From Cinclus cinclus (taxonomy: Eukaryota; Chordata; Aves; Passeriformes; Cinclidae): 64,000 nucleotides of DNA. Both the position numbers and the translations under genes were made by a program. The first letter of the stretch is position 1. Every line of letters begins with the position of its first letter. The notes under the pieces are model-generated. The model saw only the letters and a program-made list of their open reading frames with translations. It was not told the DNA's origin and made no database searches. Location: assembly GCF_963662255.1 (NCBI RefSeq), contig NC_085074.1, positions 806,001 to 870,000 on the forward strand, given 5' to 3'. Below are positions 1 to 13,600 of the stretch, piece after piece.

Positions 1-615
1 CTTGCTCAATATTGAATATTGCTGCCCCTGGTGAATGTGGGAGCTGGGTCTGCAGTCACCTCGATGGTTTCCATCCAGCTCTGCTGCTGCTGGAGGCTGA
101 ATTTGTCTGCAAGTGCCCACGCAGTGACAGGAAGCCCTATGAGGCAGCTGAGGGGCTGCTTTGGCTTAGCTGATAAGTCAAAAAAACAGACAAAATAACA
201 CCAGAACCAAAAATAGCATCTTGCTGGGTAAACAGAGGATTCTGCCCTCCTGACCCCCAGCAAGTCAGGAGAAAGGGCTGAAATTAAGGAATAATTTATG
301 GCAAGTGGAATTTGCAAGGATTTTTCACATTCCCAGTGAAATCTTCAGGTAGAATGAGCTGATTTTGCTGGGGGTGTGGGGAGGTGCAGTGCCAAACTTC
401 CCTCATCACTGATCAAGATGAGCCTGGATGATCCAAGCCAGGGGTCACCACAAATCCCACAGGGAATGTGGCTGTTCATGTTCAGCTCCAGTGTCCTTGC
501 CACAGCGAGGTCTGCTCCCCAGAATATCCCTTAGGAAGGAGAGCATAGGGCAATGAATGAGGGAATGGGAGCTTGGAAAACATGGAGCATCCCACAGCAG
601 TGAATGAAACTCCTC
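1..615. other. Unassigned flank downstream of CDS2
   Basis: No exon, repeat family or RNA gene recognised. Short open frames here lack family similarity that I can see. Confidence 0.4.
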
Positions 616-3600
616 CCCGGATAATGGAATTTATATTTATTTAACAGTAACATACAGTATATAAATAGGGTAAATACTTTAAAATATACAATATTTCACA
701 TTTGAACATTCAAAGAGAGGCAACTCTACGTTGTGTAGCTAAAACTGGAATCAAAATAACAATGCACAGAGAAAGAAGCCTATGGTGAGAACAGGGATCG
801 CACAGGAGCACAGAGCTGCCACCTTGGGACTTCCATGTGCTGCTTTTGGGACTGAGCTGTCCCCAGGAGGGGCTGGATGGGCCCACACAGCCCTGCCCTG
901 CTCCCACCCCACTGAGGGGGAAGGGAGAGAAGGCAAGACCCCCCCACAGCCAAACTTGAGGGGCTCCCTGCACACAGGGGACATTCCCTGGAATGTGACA
1001 TTCCTTGGAATGTGACACTGGGATTCCACAGCCAGGTTTTGGGGGCTTTTGCTGCAGGATCCCAGCTCCACAAACCACATGAGAGCTGCCCCTCAGCTCA
1101 GGGGCACTGCTGAGCCCAGGGAATGTGGGTTTAACCCTGGGAATTCTGTTTAACCAGGCTGATCCCACAGCATGGCTGCAGAAACCAGGTCTGGTGCTTC
1201 CCCTCCTGCCTCTCACCTGGGCTCGAAGCAGGCAGAGAAAAGCAAATTCCCAACACAGGTGTCCACAGGTGCAGCTCAGCTTTGGGTCAAACCCATGTCC
1301 AAACCTAAGCAGCCCCTAAAAAACAAACGCTGGGGATGTCCAGTGTCCTGCCCAGCACACCCCAGCAGCTGCCCAGGGCCATCCCCATGGATATCCCACC
1401 TTCCTGGCTGCCTGGCCAGTGACCCTGGTGCAGAGGTGGCTCCCACACCAGCCTGTGACCTTCACACCAGACAAATCCCTCCTGTCACACACCAATCCCA
1501 GCTGGCACCACCTCCCCTTCCCTTTGGAGCTTCCCTGCTGTAGGAGCCCACTGGGAACCATTTTTCTTGTGCCATGCTGAGCTTGAGCCCTGCAGCTGCA
1601 GAACTTCCCTGCATCCCTGGGGTCACTCTGGCCCCTCCACAATCCTCAAGAGCTGCAGCATCACCAGGGCCCTGCAGGGCCACATGTGTTACTACTGCAC
1701 ATCAGCTCCACCCCCAGAAATAGCCAAAGGCAGGAACAGCAGCTTTTCATCTTTGCCCAGGGAGTCACAACCTCCCTGTCCCTGGTAGTGCTCAGGATCA
1801 GACTTGGAGGAGACATTCCCTGCCCATGGGAGAGGAGGTGGAACAAGACCTTAAGGCCCCCTCCAACCCAAACCCAGGATCCAACTCCTGATCCCATGAG
1901 TGCAGGTGCACAACTTGCAAACAATCTCGACCACCTCCACCTCCCTCCCTTCCTCCTCCCTGCACCCCTGTTCCCACTCACTTTAATGAATTTTAAGGGG
2001 GTTTTTTTCCATGCAGGAAACCCGTCCCAGGCAGCTTTCCCTGTGAGAAGCAGGCCCAGGTTTGGAAGGGAGGAAGCAGGAATAAAGCTGATCAGGGCCT
2101 TGTCTGGGAATTTCTGACCAGGGAAGCCACCCACAGGCAGAGCTGCTGCTGCTTCTCCTGCAGCTACTCCGTGGAACTGCTTTGCCCTCCAGTGCCCACA
2201 TCCAGCATTGACATCCTCGGGAAAGGCCCAGACCTGCCCCAAACCAGAGCCTGCAGCAAAGCTTTGCCCTACTGATGACAACAGAAGAGGAACAGAAGGT
2301 TTAAAGCAGGAGACTACAGACCCACCAAAGAAATTTCTCGCTATGAACAGAGCACACCTTTGTAATATTTATCAACATTGTCACTTCTGCCTGTGGCCCA
2401 ACTGCCACAAGAAAGGATTTTGGCAATGGGCAGGGAGAATTCAGAACAGAACCAGCTGGTATAGCCCCCAGGGCAAAGCACTTCCACCCTGCTCCCATGG
2501 GTGCTTGTGGCAGGGGCCCCACTGTGCCTCCCTGAACTCAAGCAAGCCCTCATTAAACACAACCCAAATGTTGTCCCTGGGCAATGCCAGATGGAAGCAT
2601 CTCAATTCTCCCCGAGAGTTTTTGTGTCAGGGGCTTGGACCAAACTTTGTTCCATCGACAGAAAAAAAAAAAAAAAAAACCCTCCCTAATTCAAGCTGGA
2701 AAGGAACAGTTTCCAGAACCAGGAAAAATCTGTATGAACACCAAACCCAGTCCTGAACTGACTCAGTGCAGAACGTTGCCAGCACCATTTGAGAATACTT
2801 TGTAAGAACAGAGCCTTGTCTGCAGCCTGTGTTTTCCATCAAACACCTGCATTTGGAGCACAAACCTCAGCTCCTGCTCAGGGAGGCAGAGCAGAGCCCA
2901 CCACAGTCCTACAGAAATGAAGGAGAGAGTTTGGGACCTGTGCTGTGTATTTACACACACTCAGGGTACATGGAAGCAGTGGCATAATCAGAATATGCAG
3001 TAAAAGCTCTGAATTTGGGGCATTTTCAGGTGGTTTATTGTCTGTTGATGCCAAGCCAGCATGCAGCAGGTGCAGAGCTAACGTGGGGGGTCTGTGGCTA
3101 AAGGCTTGTGGCAGCAACTGCTTGAAAACACCAGTGTACTTCTGTATGAGCTCTCCCTGTTACTCATTCCCCAGGTTAAAATAAGGTAAAGTTTCTCTCT
3201 CCCGTGCACAAACTACGGAAAGAAGGAAAATTAGATTCACCTCATGTTTGGGAACATTGCATGAGGTGTAAATGGGGATATTTTCACTATCTGACCACAA
3301 AAAAAAAATAAGGAAAGTTTTTCAATCTTTAGGGCTCTTGCTTTTAAATAATAAAAAAGTATGACAAAATAAAGGAAAGGACTTCAATAAAACTTGCAGC
3401 TATAAAGTACGAACTATTTCTGACAAGATTCAGTGAGAAAAGCAGGACAGAAGTCTGCAGAGAAATGAAGCCAGACTGAAATGCAACACAGACTGTGGTA
3501 AACTCAGCAGCATGACTTCTACAACTCAAGTAAGGAACAGACATGATTCCTGAAAGAAAACAAAACCCCCAGCTACAGCTGGAGCCCACCCAGCAACAAA

Positions 3601-4478
3601 ACTGGCTAGAAACTGCTCCCCAGGTTACTTCAAATATCCCAGTGTGGGGTTTCCAACCTTGGAGAAATGAAGAAGTGTGGTTTTTAAAGGTTATTTAATG
3701 GGCGAAAACAAACCAAGTGATTTAAAAGTTTGTTCTCACTTGGCAGGAATTGTTCAATTAAACTTCAATGTTCTTTAAAACTTATTTACTTGCACCAGTT
3801 TTGGAGGAATCTGAACCTCCCACATTCCCACACACAACTGCCACTTCCTTGACTCCTCATCCCCAGTGTGTTTCTGGTTTGATTGGTTACAAAAATCTGA
3901 TTTGCCAAATCAGGGAGGGAGGGAATGTGAGAAGCACTGCTTAAGCAGCAGGTGAGAGCAGCTGCAGGTACAGGGCTGGGCAGAGGAAATGGGGCTGGGT
4001 TAGTACAAGATCTTCCTTGTGCAAGGGGATTCCCACAAGCAGGAACTGCTGGGACAATTCCCACTGCACCCCCAGCTGCCCCTGGAGAGGAGAATGCTCC
4101 CAGAGCCAGGGGACAGCTCAGCCCCCCTCCCCTGCCAGGCTCTGCATGCCCTGCCAAACCCACTCTCAGGGAAAGCTCAGCTCTGCCCACACTCCCCACG
4201 GGTCCAGAACAGTCCACCAGAATAGCCACACCCTCCTACTCCACTCAACCCTTCCAAGCCTTAACTCCTTCTCAGCTACAAACCCAAGATTTGCTTATTT
4301 GAGCCAAAGCTCCATAAATATATTATTTAAAAAAATAAACCACAAATGCAAACATTTACCAAGAAAGGAAGAAAAGTTACAGTGAAATGAGGCCATGTTA
4401 TTGTCTTAAATCGGGCAAGCCAGGAATTCCCTGGAGGAGGCCTGTCTGTTCTCAGTCCTGTTCCAACCACCTCCTGTC
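616..4478 (-). other. CDS2: Probable CDS2 3' UTR
   Basis: No other gene is visible between the CDS2 stop codon and an AATAAA on the minus strand at 641-636, which sits in an AT-rich stretch (about 625-700). From memory, mammalian CDS2 transcripts have very long 3' UTRs, so a 3.8-kb UTR is plausible. A second AATAAA-type hexamer on the minus strand near 3035 could give a shorter form. The segment also holds an 18-base A run near 2661-2678. Extent is inferred. Confidence 0.5.
636..641 (-). terminator. CDS2: Candidate poly(A) signal of CDS2
   Basis: AATAAA on the minus strand within an AT-rich block about 3.8 kb past the stop codon. Chosen as the distal end because nothing gene-like intervenes. 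Not proven. Confidence 0.45.
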
Positions 4479-4608
4479 TTATGCATCCTCCAGGCTCGCC
4501 AGAATTCCCCTGTCCACCAGGTGTGCTTTGAGCGTGTTGAAGATGTGGAGCTGCTGGTCTGGCCTCAGGGTCAGGAACTGCTGGATCAGTTTGCTTGGGT
4601 TGGGGCCT
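4479..4608 (-). CDS. CDS2: CDS2 coding exon 13 (stop codon)
   Basis: Completes R406 and encodes residues 407-448: [20 protein letters not shown], then [20 protein letters not shown], then DA, followed by TAA at 4481-4479. Acceptor ttccag|AGGCCC. The tail after GIL is specific to CDS2 rather than CDS1. Confidence 0.97.
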
Positions 4609-7600
4609 CTGGAACACAAAAGCATTGTCAGCAATGGGGCTCCATTCATTGCTGGGCTGTCCATTCCTTCCCCAGCCCTACCCTGGGAGCCTAACTCCAT
4701 TTGGGATCTGGAAATGGACTCAAAAGGCACGAGAGGGTAAACTGTAAACACAAAATAGCACCCCCAAACCCAATCTATCTGAAGAGGATTGTGCATCTTA
4801 TCAGCACAATTCTGAGTGCTGCCCATCAGAATTTAAAGCAGCCACACACAGCCAGCTCCTCAGCTCCCCCAGCACATCCTTTATGTACCCACAGGCTTCT
4901 TTCCTCTGTGCTTGGCTACAGAATGCTTGTCAGTGCTTCAAAATTAGATTTCCCTGCTTGTTTGATTCTAGAAACCTGTCCAGGATTCCCAGAAGGGACA
5001 CTGAGGAGTTTACAGTGGGACTGAAGTAACAGCCCATGGGAAATGAGGGTTGCATTTCCAGCTTTGCTGAAGATCCTTCCCTTCCCCAAGCCCCAGCTTC
5101 CTCTGCCTTGTATTTTCAGCTGTTAAATCAGTCAGAAAGCACAAGTGGCTCTGATGCCAGCCTGCCCGTGCCCTGGCAGTGCCAGCAGCCCCACCCAGCA
5201 GGGCTCACCCACCTGATGAAGCTGGCAATGTACACATTGACAAAGGTGGCCATCAGGTACTGGCAGTCGAAGCGATCCATGATCCCCCCGTGCCCTGGGA
5301 TGGTGTTGGCAAAGTCCTGGCAAAGCAGAGGGATGGCACTGAGCCCTTCCCAGCATCTGTGCTGGCTTTGGTACCCCCACTCACCACACTCATCCCCTGC
5401 CCCAGTCCTTCCCAGAAGGCAAAGTCAGACCAAGGAAATATTTTGTTTAATGTCTCCCTGGTTCTGGAAATTTCTCCTTTATGAAGCTGCTGGTGCATGA
5501 GGGGCAGTGAGGCTCAACTCAGCTCTGTTACTCAAAGGTCAGGGAAAGCAAATGTTTATCTGCTACCACCCTGTGTTAACTTTCAAGGCATCTGAACTGA
5601 GCACAGGCTGTTTATATGTGAAATCAGTCTGCAAGACATCAAGGGAAACATCAGATTACAAAATTTCCTGGCTAGGTCTTCCTTCCTCTACCTGCACCAC
5701 AGCAGGGTTTAGAATATCATGGTTAAAATCTTTAAGGTCTCTTCCCTTTTGATCAAAAAACCCAGATCTTGATCCAGCATTTCATCTGTGACTGAACAAA
5801 CCTCCCTTCCCCCCGAGTGGCAGCACCCACTTTGTGTTTCCTCCCCAACATCTCCATGACCTTGCTCCTCACCTTGATTTTGAAGGCCCTCTTAAAGCCG
5901 CTGGCAAAGAAGCCCCCGAAGGGCCCAATGAGGGAGGCGAAGGTGGAGAGGGCAATGCTGTGGATTTGGAAGGGGTACATCCGCACAGTCTTCTGCAGGA
6001 CAAACAGCACAGGAGGATTTTCAGTGCCTGCCCCTCCTTCTCTGCCCCCCAGGCTTCAGCTCAGTTGGTTTTCAGGTGGGGTAATGTCCCACCAGACTTG
6101 GGATAATTCCTTTGGGCTCTCAATCTCCCTGTTTTTGGGATGCACCTTTTTTCTTTCACTTCAGAATACAGCCCCGCTCTTTACTCTTTACTTTACGTAA
6201 TCCTACCCCACTAAGTAAGAGCCAGGGAGCAGAGAGGGTCGTACCCAGCCCACCACAGACTGCAGCACCACGGGGATGTTGTACTCCTGCAGCTGGAACA
6301 GCTCTGAGGGCTCACAGTCCACAGTGAAGCTGTTGGTGTCGTTGTTGAACTCCACAGGGCAGGTGAAGCAGCGGTACCCAGACATCACGTAGGACAGCTC
6401 CAGGAAAAAGAAAAAAAAACAGGATTCATGTTTTCCTCAGGGATTTCCCAAGGAGAAAGGCCATGCAAGGAGATGAAGGAGGAGGGAACCACGCTCCCAG
6501 CTTCATTAAGGACATTACCCCCCTGAGCAGCAGGAAGTGGCTAAAGGCAGAGGAAGAGCAAGGCTGCAGCCTGAGGTGGAGGGACAGCAACAGCAGCCAC
6601 AGAGAGGGTCATAAAAACACGGTAAAACATTCCAAGAGTGTGGAATTCCCCACACAGCCCCTGAAATGATGCACAGCACCATCCAATGGCAGCAGAGGGA
6701 AAATGGTTAATTATTGCAATGAGCATGTCACAGGGTCTAACAGGGATTTAAAACTTCCTCCAGCACTCAGCTCCATCAGCAGTGCCTGCACAAGCCAGGG
6801 GCCACTTCAAACCTGGGCAGCAAGAAAAGGTGACATATCTGACAGAGATTCAGCCCGACTGCATTCTTTAAACAGAACACTGGGACCCTTTGAAGGGAAA
6901 ACTCCAGTGGAGGAAGTACCATAATGGGCGCTTACCAGCAATCCAAACAGAACGGTGGAAAAAAATCCTCCAATAAAACCCTCCCAGGTCTTCTTTGGGG
7001 AGAGCTGCCAGAAAGAGAGAGCAAAGGGGACAATTATTGATACACCTCTGCAACTCTTCCTCACTTGTGAACTGCTGAGGCAACACAAAGTGATGCCACC
7101 AACCCACAAAGAGGAGTTTGGTCAGAAGCTGAGCCCAACGCCTCAGTATGAAATGGCTCATTCATGGCTGGACTCAATCATCTTTCCAGCCTCAGTGGTT
7201 CAGTGATTTCATTTCAGAGCCTCAAAGACTTGGATGTACACCAGGTTTAATTTGGACACTTGCTTCAGACAAAGCAGGAGCTTGGGAGCACAGGGCTAAG
7301 ACCCAAAGTTCAACATTTTGTCCCTCAAAATGTCCCAAACCTTGATGAGTGGCGTGCGGCCAAAGAAGAACCCGAACATGTAAGCCATGATGTCATTGCA
7401 GATCACACAGGAGATGGGGACAATGAACCTGCAGGGGACAAGAGTCAAACCATTGGCAAGTGCCAACACAACACATGTCCAAGGCTCAGTGAGTAGCTGC
7501 CAACACAGGGCACCTTGCGGGGCCACCACCCCAACACCCCCTCCTCCAGCTCAGTGCAAGGAACAGCCAAGAGAAGCTCCAAGGGGAATCTGGGGGTGAC

Positions 7601-10600
7601 TCCAGTGACTAAAAAGCAGGTTGTATCCCCAGAAGGGCCTGTTTGCAGCAGCTTTTCTTTAGCTACAGCCAGCAAGGCACGGGACACCCCCCCTCCTGAG
7701 CTCCTGTGTAAATATTTCCTGCATTTTAGCCCTAAGCAGGAGGATCCCAGAGCACGCTGGGCTGGTGTGACACACTGAGGAACACACAACCCTCAAGTGG
7801 CCAGAACTCATTACTGGCCTTGGTGGTTTTGGCAGGAGCACCAGAGAGGCCTCCCCTGTGCACAGCAGCTGCACTGAGTGTGGCAGGTTCCCCCTCCTGC
7901 CCTTCAGTGCTGTTTTTACCAGAGGAGCAGCACTTTCCCAGCCATTTGGGGAATCAGCAGAAAGCACCTACCCAATGCCAGACACCTGAAAGGTCCCTAC
8001 ACCCCACAGCAACTTTACAAAATTCTCCTTTACAGTATCTCTCTATATGGTGAAGTGGAACAAAGCAATGCCTAAGTCTCTGAGGGCTCCCTTGATCTTT
8101 TGCTGCTCTGAAAAGACTGGTCCCTCACAGGAAGCACCTCCTCCTTGGCCATTTGCTTTTTTGAGAGAACAATTTTAACTCCAAACCAAGTTTCGAGATT
8201 TAAAAAAGTTAGGTATTAGGAATTTATTCCTACTATAATGGTGGTAAAGCCCTGGCACAGGCTGCTCAGAGAGGTTCTGGACTTCCCTTGGATCCATGGA
8301 AATGCTCCAGGCCAGGTTGGAGTAACCTGGGACAATGGGAGGGGTCTCTGCCCACAGCACTGGATGATCACTAAAGCCCCTTCCATCCCAAACCAGTCTG
8401 GGATTCTATGAAAACACAGGCATTTTTTCAGGCTGCAGAAACCACAGCAGCTCAGGGGGCAGAGCAAACTCACCAGATCATTCCTTCAAACAGGTTGTGG
8501 ATGATGAGGTGGGACTGGGTAACAACAATCAGCAACGTCACGTGGGTCCAGCCAAACTGCAAGAGAGGACAGCACCTTGTCCAGCCTGCCCAGAGCCACT
8601 GCCCAGCTCAGAGAGCTCCACAGAACAACTCCAGCATCAGGGCACCAGGGCACCTCACCCCTCAGAAAGCTCATTTATTATCTATTGTTTGCTAACCAGC
8701 CAGATTAACAGGACAAGCTGTCTTGTACTGAGTTATTCTGGCCCTGTGGGGCCAACACTGGCCTGGCACCTCCCAGCTGCCAATAACCATCTCACTGTTG
8801 AAGGAAGATCTGAACAGATCAGCTGGATTTCTGACTGACTCATTTTCCAACCCCAAATTTTACCTCACCAGGACCTGGATTTAACCTCGCCAAAACATGA
8901 ATCTTAACCTCACCGGGACCTTGATTGTAACCTCACCAAAGCACATATTTTAACCTCACCAGGCCCTGAATTTAGCCTCACCATATAGAACTGGAGGCGA
9001 TAGTGTTTCTTCACGAGACTCAAGACAAACATGCAGAAACCTGAGGAGAGACAGGAGCAAAGTCAGAGGTGGGAAATGTGCTTTCAACAGCCAGAACAAC
9101 ATTTGGGTCACAATACTGCACAGCTGCTGGGGATTTTACTGGAATAAAGAATTTGGGGGGTTTGACTGGAATAAAGGAGTCCTGTGCAGTGGGGAAAGCA
9201 CTGCTTTGGAAGTCACACCAAGCAGCACTTGGACAGATGAACCATCTGGCTCCCCCATGAAGATTACGGAGTTTTCTCCTCCAGAACCTCATGGAAAAGA
9301 TTTGCCACCACTACTACAAAAAGATTTGCCAGCTTCCAGCATCCCTGGGGAGCAGAGATGATTTGCATGTGTAGATCCTGCTCTGGACACAGCACTCCAG
9401 GGCAGATTTCTTCCCTCCAGCCCAGCCATTGTTCAGGGTGGTGCCCACCTGTCAGGTAGAGGGCGAAGGAAATGAAGCGATGGTATTTGCTGAGGATCCT
9501 CAGGGGCTCCTCCCTCTGCACCAGGGTGAAGAAATAATCTGTCACTGTCTCGCCATAGAAGAAATAGTTCACACACAGCAGGAAGTACCTGGAGAGGGCA
9601 GGAACTTCATCAGCAGGAGCCCTAAAAGGCTCAGGCTGATCCCTGAGGTCTTGACACTGGTTTTGCTTCTGCCAGCCAGAACTACCTCCCCCAGCTTGGA
9701 AATGTCTCCTTCATCCCAAGGAGTGACTGCATCTCTCAACCCCATGCTGGGACAGGTCACAGCTGGGCTCTGGGTTTGGCCTTCAGGTGGCAATGCTCAA
9801 CTGGCCTCTGCCTCCCAGAATCCCCCATCCTGTGCCTCACAAAATCTGGGATGGAATTCCCAGGGAAGCTGTGGCTGGCCCTGGATGCCTGGAAGTGTCT
9901 AAGGCCAGGTTGGATGAGCTTGGAACAGCCTGGGACAGTGGGAAGTGTCCCTGCCAGGGTAGGGGTGGCACCGAGCTGCCTTAATAAGCAGCTTTAAGGT
10001 CCCTTCCAGCCCAACCACACTGGGATTCTGTGATTTTCCTTTCCAAGCGATGCCAGCACAGGTCACTGGCAGCCCAGGGGATGTGGCTCTGTGTCCCCTA
10101 TGTGCCCAGCCGAGGGCTCAGGGTCCACAGGGGAGGGAGAGCAGCCCCTCACTCACCAGCTGAGCGTTCTGAACCAGGGCAGGTCATAGGAGTGGTACAC
10201 GTTATAGCCAATGGTGATGATCTCGTGGAAACATTTGATCTGGACACACATCACCTGCACAGAAAGGATATTCAGGCACTGGAATTCCTGCTGGTTAAAC
10301 ACCTCTTCCCTTGATGAGATAAAAACCAAGCATGTGCAGAGCACAAGGTCCTTCAGCAGTTGCCATCAGCACTGCAGGAGCCTCCCAGTCCCACGTGGGA
10401 AGCTCAGGGGTGTATTTTTTCCTTCCCAATCCCACATGGAAAGCTCAAGGGGTCATTTTTCCCTCCCAGTCCCACATGGGATGCTCAGGATGGCATTTTT
10501 TTCCCTCCCCTTTGCTCTGCAGGAGGTTTTTAACAACCCCTTGTGTGAGTTCCAACTGCAGTCCAATACTGACCAGCAGATCCCTCTCAGGTTTCCTGCA

Positions 10601-13600
10601 TGGAGACAGGAATCCAGAATCTCTAGAAGAGGAGGCCCTGAGCTCCCCAGCAACCCCTCCCTGCTGCAGGGAAGGTCAGAACACCTCTCTGGAGCACTTA
10701 CTATTGTCATCAAGACCATGGGGCCCAGGTAGATGATGATGAAGAAGAAGGTGATCATTGCCAGCGTGAGGATGCCTCTCACCCACCAATTCTTCCATCT
10801 GGGCCACAGAGAAGGAAAACATCAAAAGAAGACAAGACAGAGCAAAGCAGCACTTCTCTCCGTGTGTCACAGGAAGCAAACTGAGCCCTGGAAAGCCCAA
10901 GTTTCTTCTCAGTGGTGCAGAGAGACCCTGATGTGCTGATAAAGGCCTGGCTGCATCAGCTGCACCCCAGCCTCACTAAATGCAGAAAGCTGAGCATCTC
11001 CCAGGACACTGATGGGCCAGGGCACCCTCTGTTTCTGTCCTGCTGCAGCTTTCCCACACCTCGGACAAGCTGCAGGATAAATTCAAATAAAATGGGGACC
11101 TCTTCCCCCTCTCTACACTGCTCTCCGTGAGGACAAATAGTCTCTTACATGTTGTACCCTCACTGCTTTCCTGTTGAGACCCTCTCCCATCTTCACAGCA
11201 GACTCAAGAACGACACCTTCTCCTGTGATATAAACAGGAGAATTTTCCCCCAGGCAGTTTGTGGAGAACATCCCCAGCCTGTTCCCAAATTCTGTCCTTA
11301 ACAGTCCTTAACTCCTCAAGCATTCCTGCAGAATTCAATGACAGCAGGGGCTGAAAACCCCCACAGCTCAAACCTGTGCTGCCAAAGCCACCCACGAGTT
11401 CTGTGGGTGTGCCCCACCAAGGCCTGGACCTGCCAGGATGCAGCAGAGACACCTCCACCCCAGTATTGCCCAGACCCTGCTGCTTCCCATGGCCTCAGGG
11501 GCAGGAAGGGGTTGGGTAGAGGCTGCTCCTCCAGCTTCCAGCAGCCCCAGAGCCACAGGGTGGCTTTTTGTGCCCTGGGAGGGCACAAAAGGATGCTCAG
11601 GGAGTGTCACCTCACAGACAGGATGGACAGAGCCTGCTCAGGGAGTGTTACCTCGAGGACAGGTTGGAGAGGGCCCTGTTCAGCACTTCTGGGGTGTCAT
11701 CCGAGGTCGGCACTGGGGATGAACCCCCAAACTCAGATTTGCTTTCGCTGTCTGATGCTGTCTCTCCATCCAGCTTGTTCTCAGACTCTGACTCCTGCAG
11801 GACAAAGAGAGCCACAGAGCTTTAGCAGCCAATCTGGAGGAACCTGGGCCAACCCACTGGCTCCAACACCTACCACCACTCTGCTTCTGCACGAGAGAGG
11901 GAGCAGAGGAAAATATTCTGGGTATTACACAGGGGTAAACACATGAGAAACATCCCCAGGTGTTTTAGGTGGCATCCAGGAGGGGTTTGATGGTCTCTCA
12001 GCCTCAGCAGCAGGCACAGAAGAGGGCCTGTTTCCCTTACGCAGTTACAGATGCCTCGAGGTTGATGAATGAGCATCTCCAAGAGCAGCAAGTGCTCCAG
12101 GGCTTGTTAGCAAGAATTTTTACAAGGTCCCAATCCCCAGGCAGTTCTCAAAGAATGTAACACTGCCCAAATCAGCCAGGAAGAAAGGCCTCCAAGTGGA
12201 CAGGCTCGAGGTTTCCAGACAGCCTCCTGAAGTGCTGACTACTTGAGGACACCAAACACCAAGCCCAGCGTCAGGCAGCTGAGGAGGAAGAGCCTGGCTT
12301 ATCACCCTGGCCCAACCATCCCCTCTGGCCCCAGCAGAAACCCGAGGTGCTGCAGAGGGACACACATGCTCTGTGTTTTCCCTGCCCCTTGGACTGCTCC
12401 AGCACTCAGCCCCGAGCAAAGTCCTGTGTTGAGGGGGGAATTAACCCAGGAGAGGCAGGTTATTGAAGGCTCTGCCCCAGCCCAGCCCTGAGAAGGGGAT
12501 TCCAGGTGAGTCCTGGCTCTTCCCAGTGGCACTTCTCACTTTGACCCAGCCCCTGAACAGAGGACAAACACAGCTCCACATTTCACCCCTCATTTCAAGC
12601 AGCACAGCTTCATCCTGCTCCTGGAAGCATGGAAGGAAAAGGCCACGCCCTGGGGAGCATCCAGGCAAGGCAGAGTTCATGGCCTTGGCTCTCTGAAAAC
12701 TCCCCGAAAAGTGACTTTGCCTGCAGTAAAAGCACAGAGGGAGCTGAGCTGACAAATGCTGGGAGCTCTGCAAACAGTGACACTTCATCCCCTGGGGCTT
12801 CCAGGCAGCTCCAGAACAATCAGATCTGCTGGGTGCAGTTCATGGGTGGGGGTGTCTGCAGTTCAGCAGAGCAGCAAGGCCAGAGCTGCTCTCTCATTTC
12901 ATACAGGAAAAAGTAATTACTCCCCAAGGTGGAACGTGTCAATGGCTGCAGGCCAGGATCTGAAATCAGACAAGGACAGGGAGGCACTGGCAGGTGGAGG
13001 CAGCTAAAAATACCTCGGTGATGTCAGAGATTATTCCCAGGGATATAAGCCACCACCAGTAGTACCCAGTGTCATCTCCTCGTCACCTGCCTCTGTGCTC
13101 CTCCTTTCCATTCATCCGCTGGGAAGGAAGAGCTTGGGTTTGCTTTCAGCCCAGCACCTCTGCCAGCCCTCATATGGCTTTGGGGAGCTGGCACTGAAAT
13201 GCTACCTGGCTTTTATTCAGGTGTTTTTTAACTGACCCATAAAATCCATTTGGACCTCAGATTTTGGAGAGATTTAGTGCCATTTACCTGGGAACACAAA
13301 TCCATAAGGCAGCTGCAAATGGCAGCAGGCAAAGAGACTGGAAATTATAAAACTCCCTGGAGAGCACAGATTTGGCATCTTGCAGCACAGCACAGGTCAG
13401 GTTTTGGGCAATCTGTGCTCTGTATTTAGCTCCAGCCTCTGCTCCCATTGCAAAGTGTTGTCCAACAAAAGGATTCTCTCCAGAACTCCCCTGGGAGCGA
13501 TGGAAATAGCTCCAGCCAGACCAAAAACAGCTTCTCCTCTGTACTAAACTCCAAATCCTCAAGCACGTCTCTCACACAGCCCTGGTGTCCCTCACCCCAT

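Noticed and set aside
1661..2281. 206-codon minus-strand frame in the CDS2 3' region
   Set aside because: No recognisable family; it lies within the probable CDS2 3' UTR and has no supporting start or homologous block.
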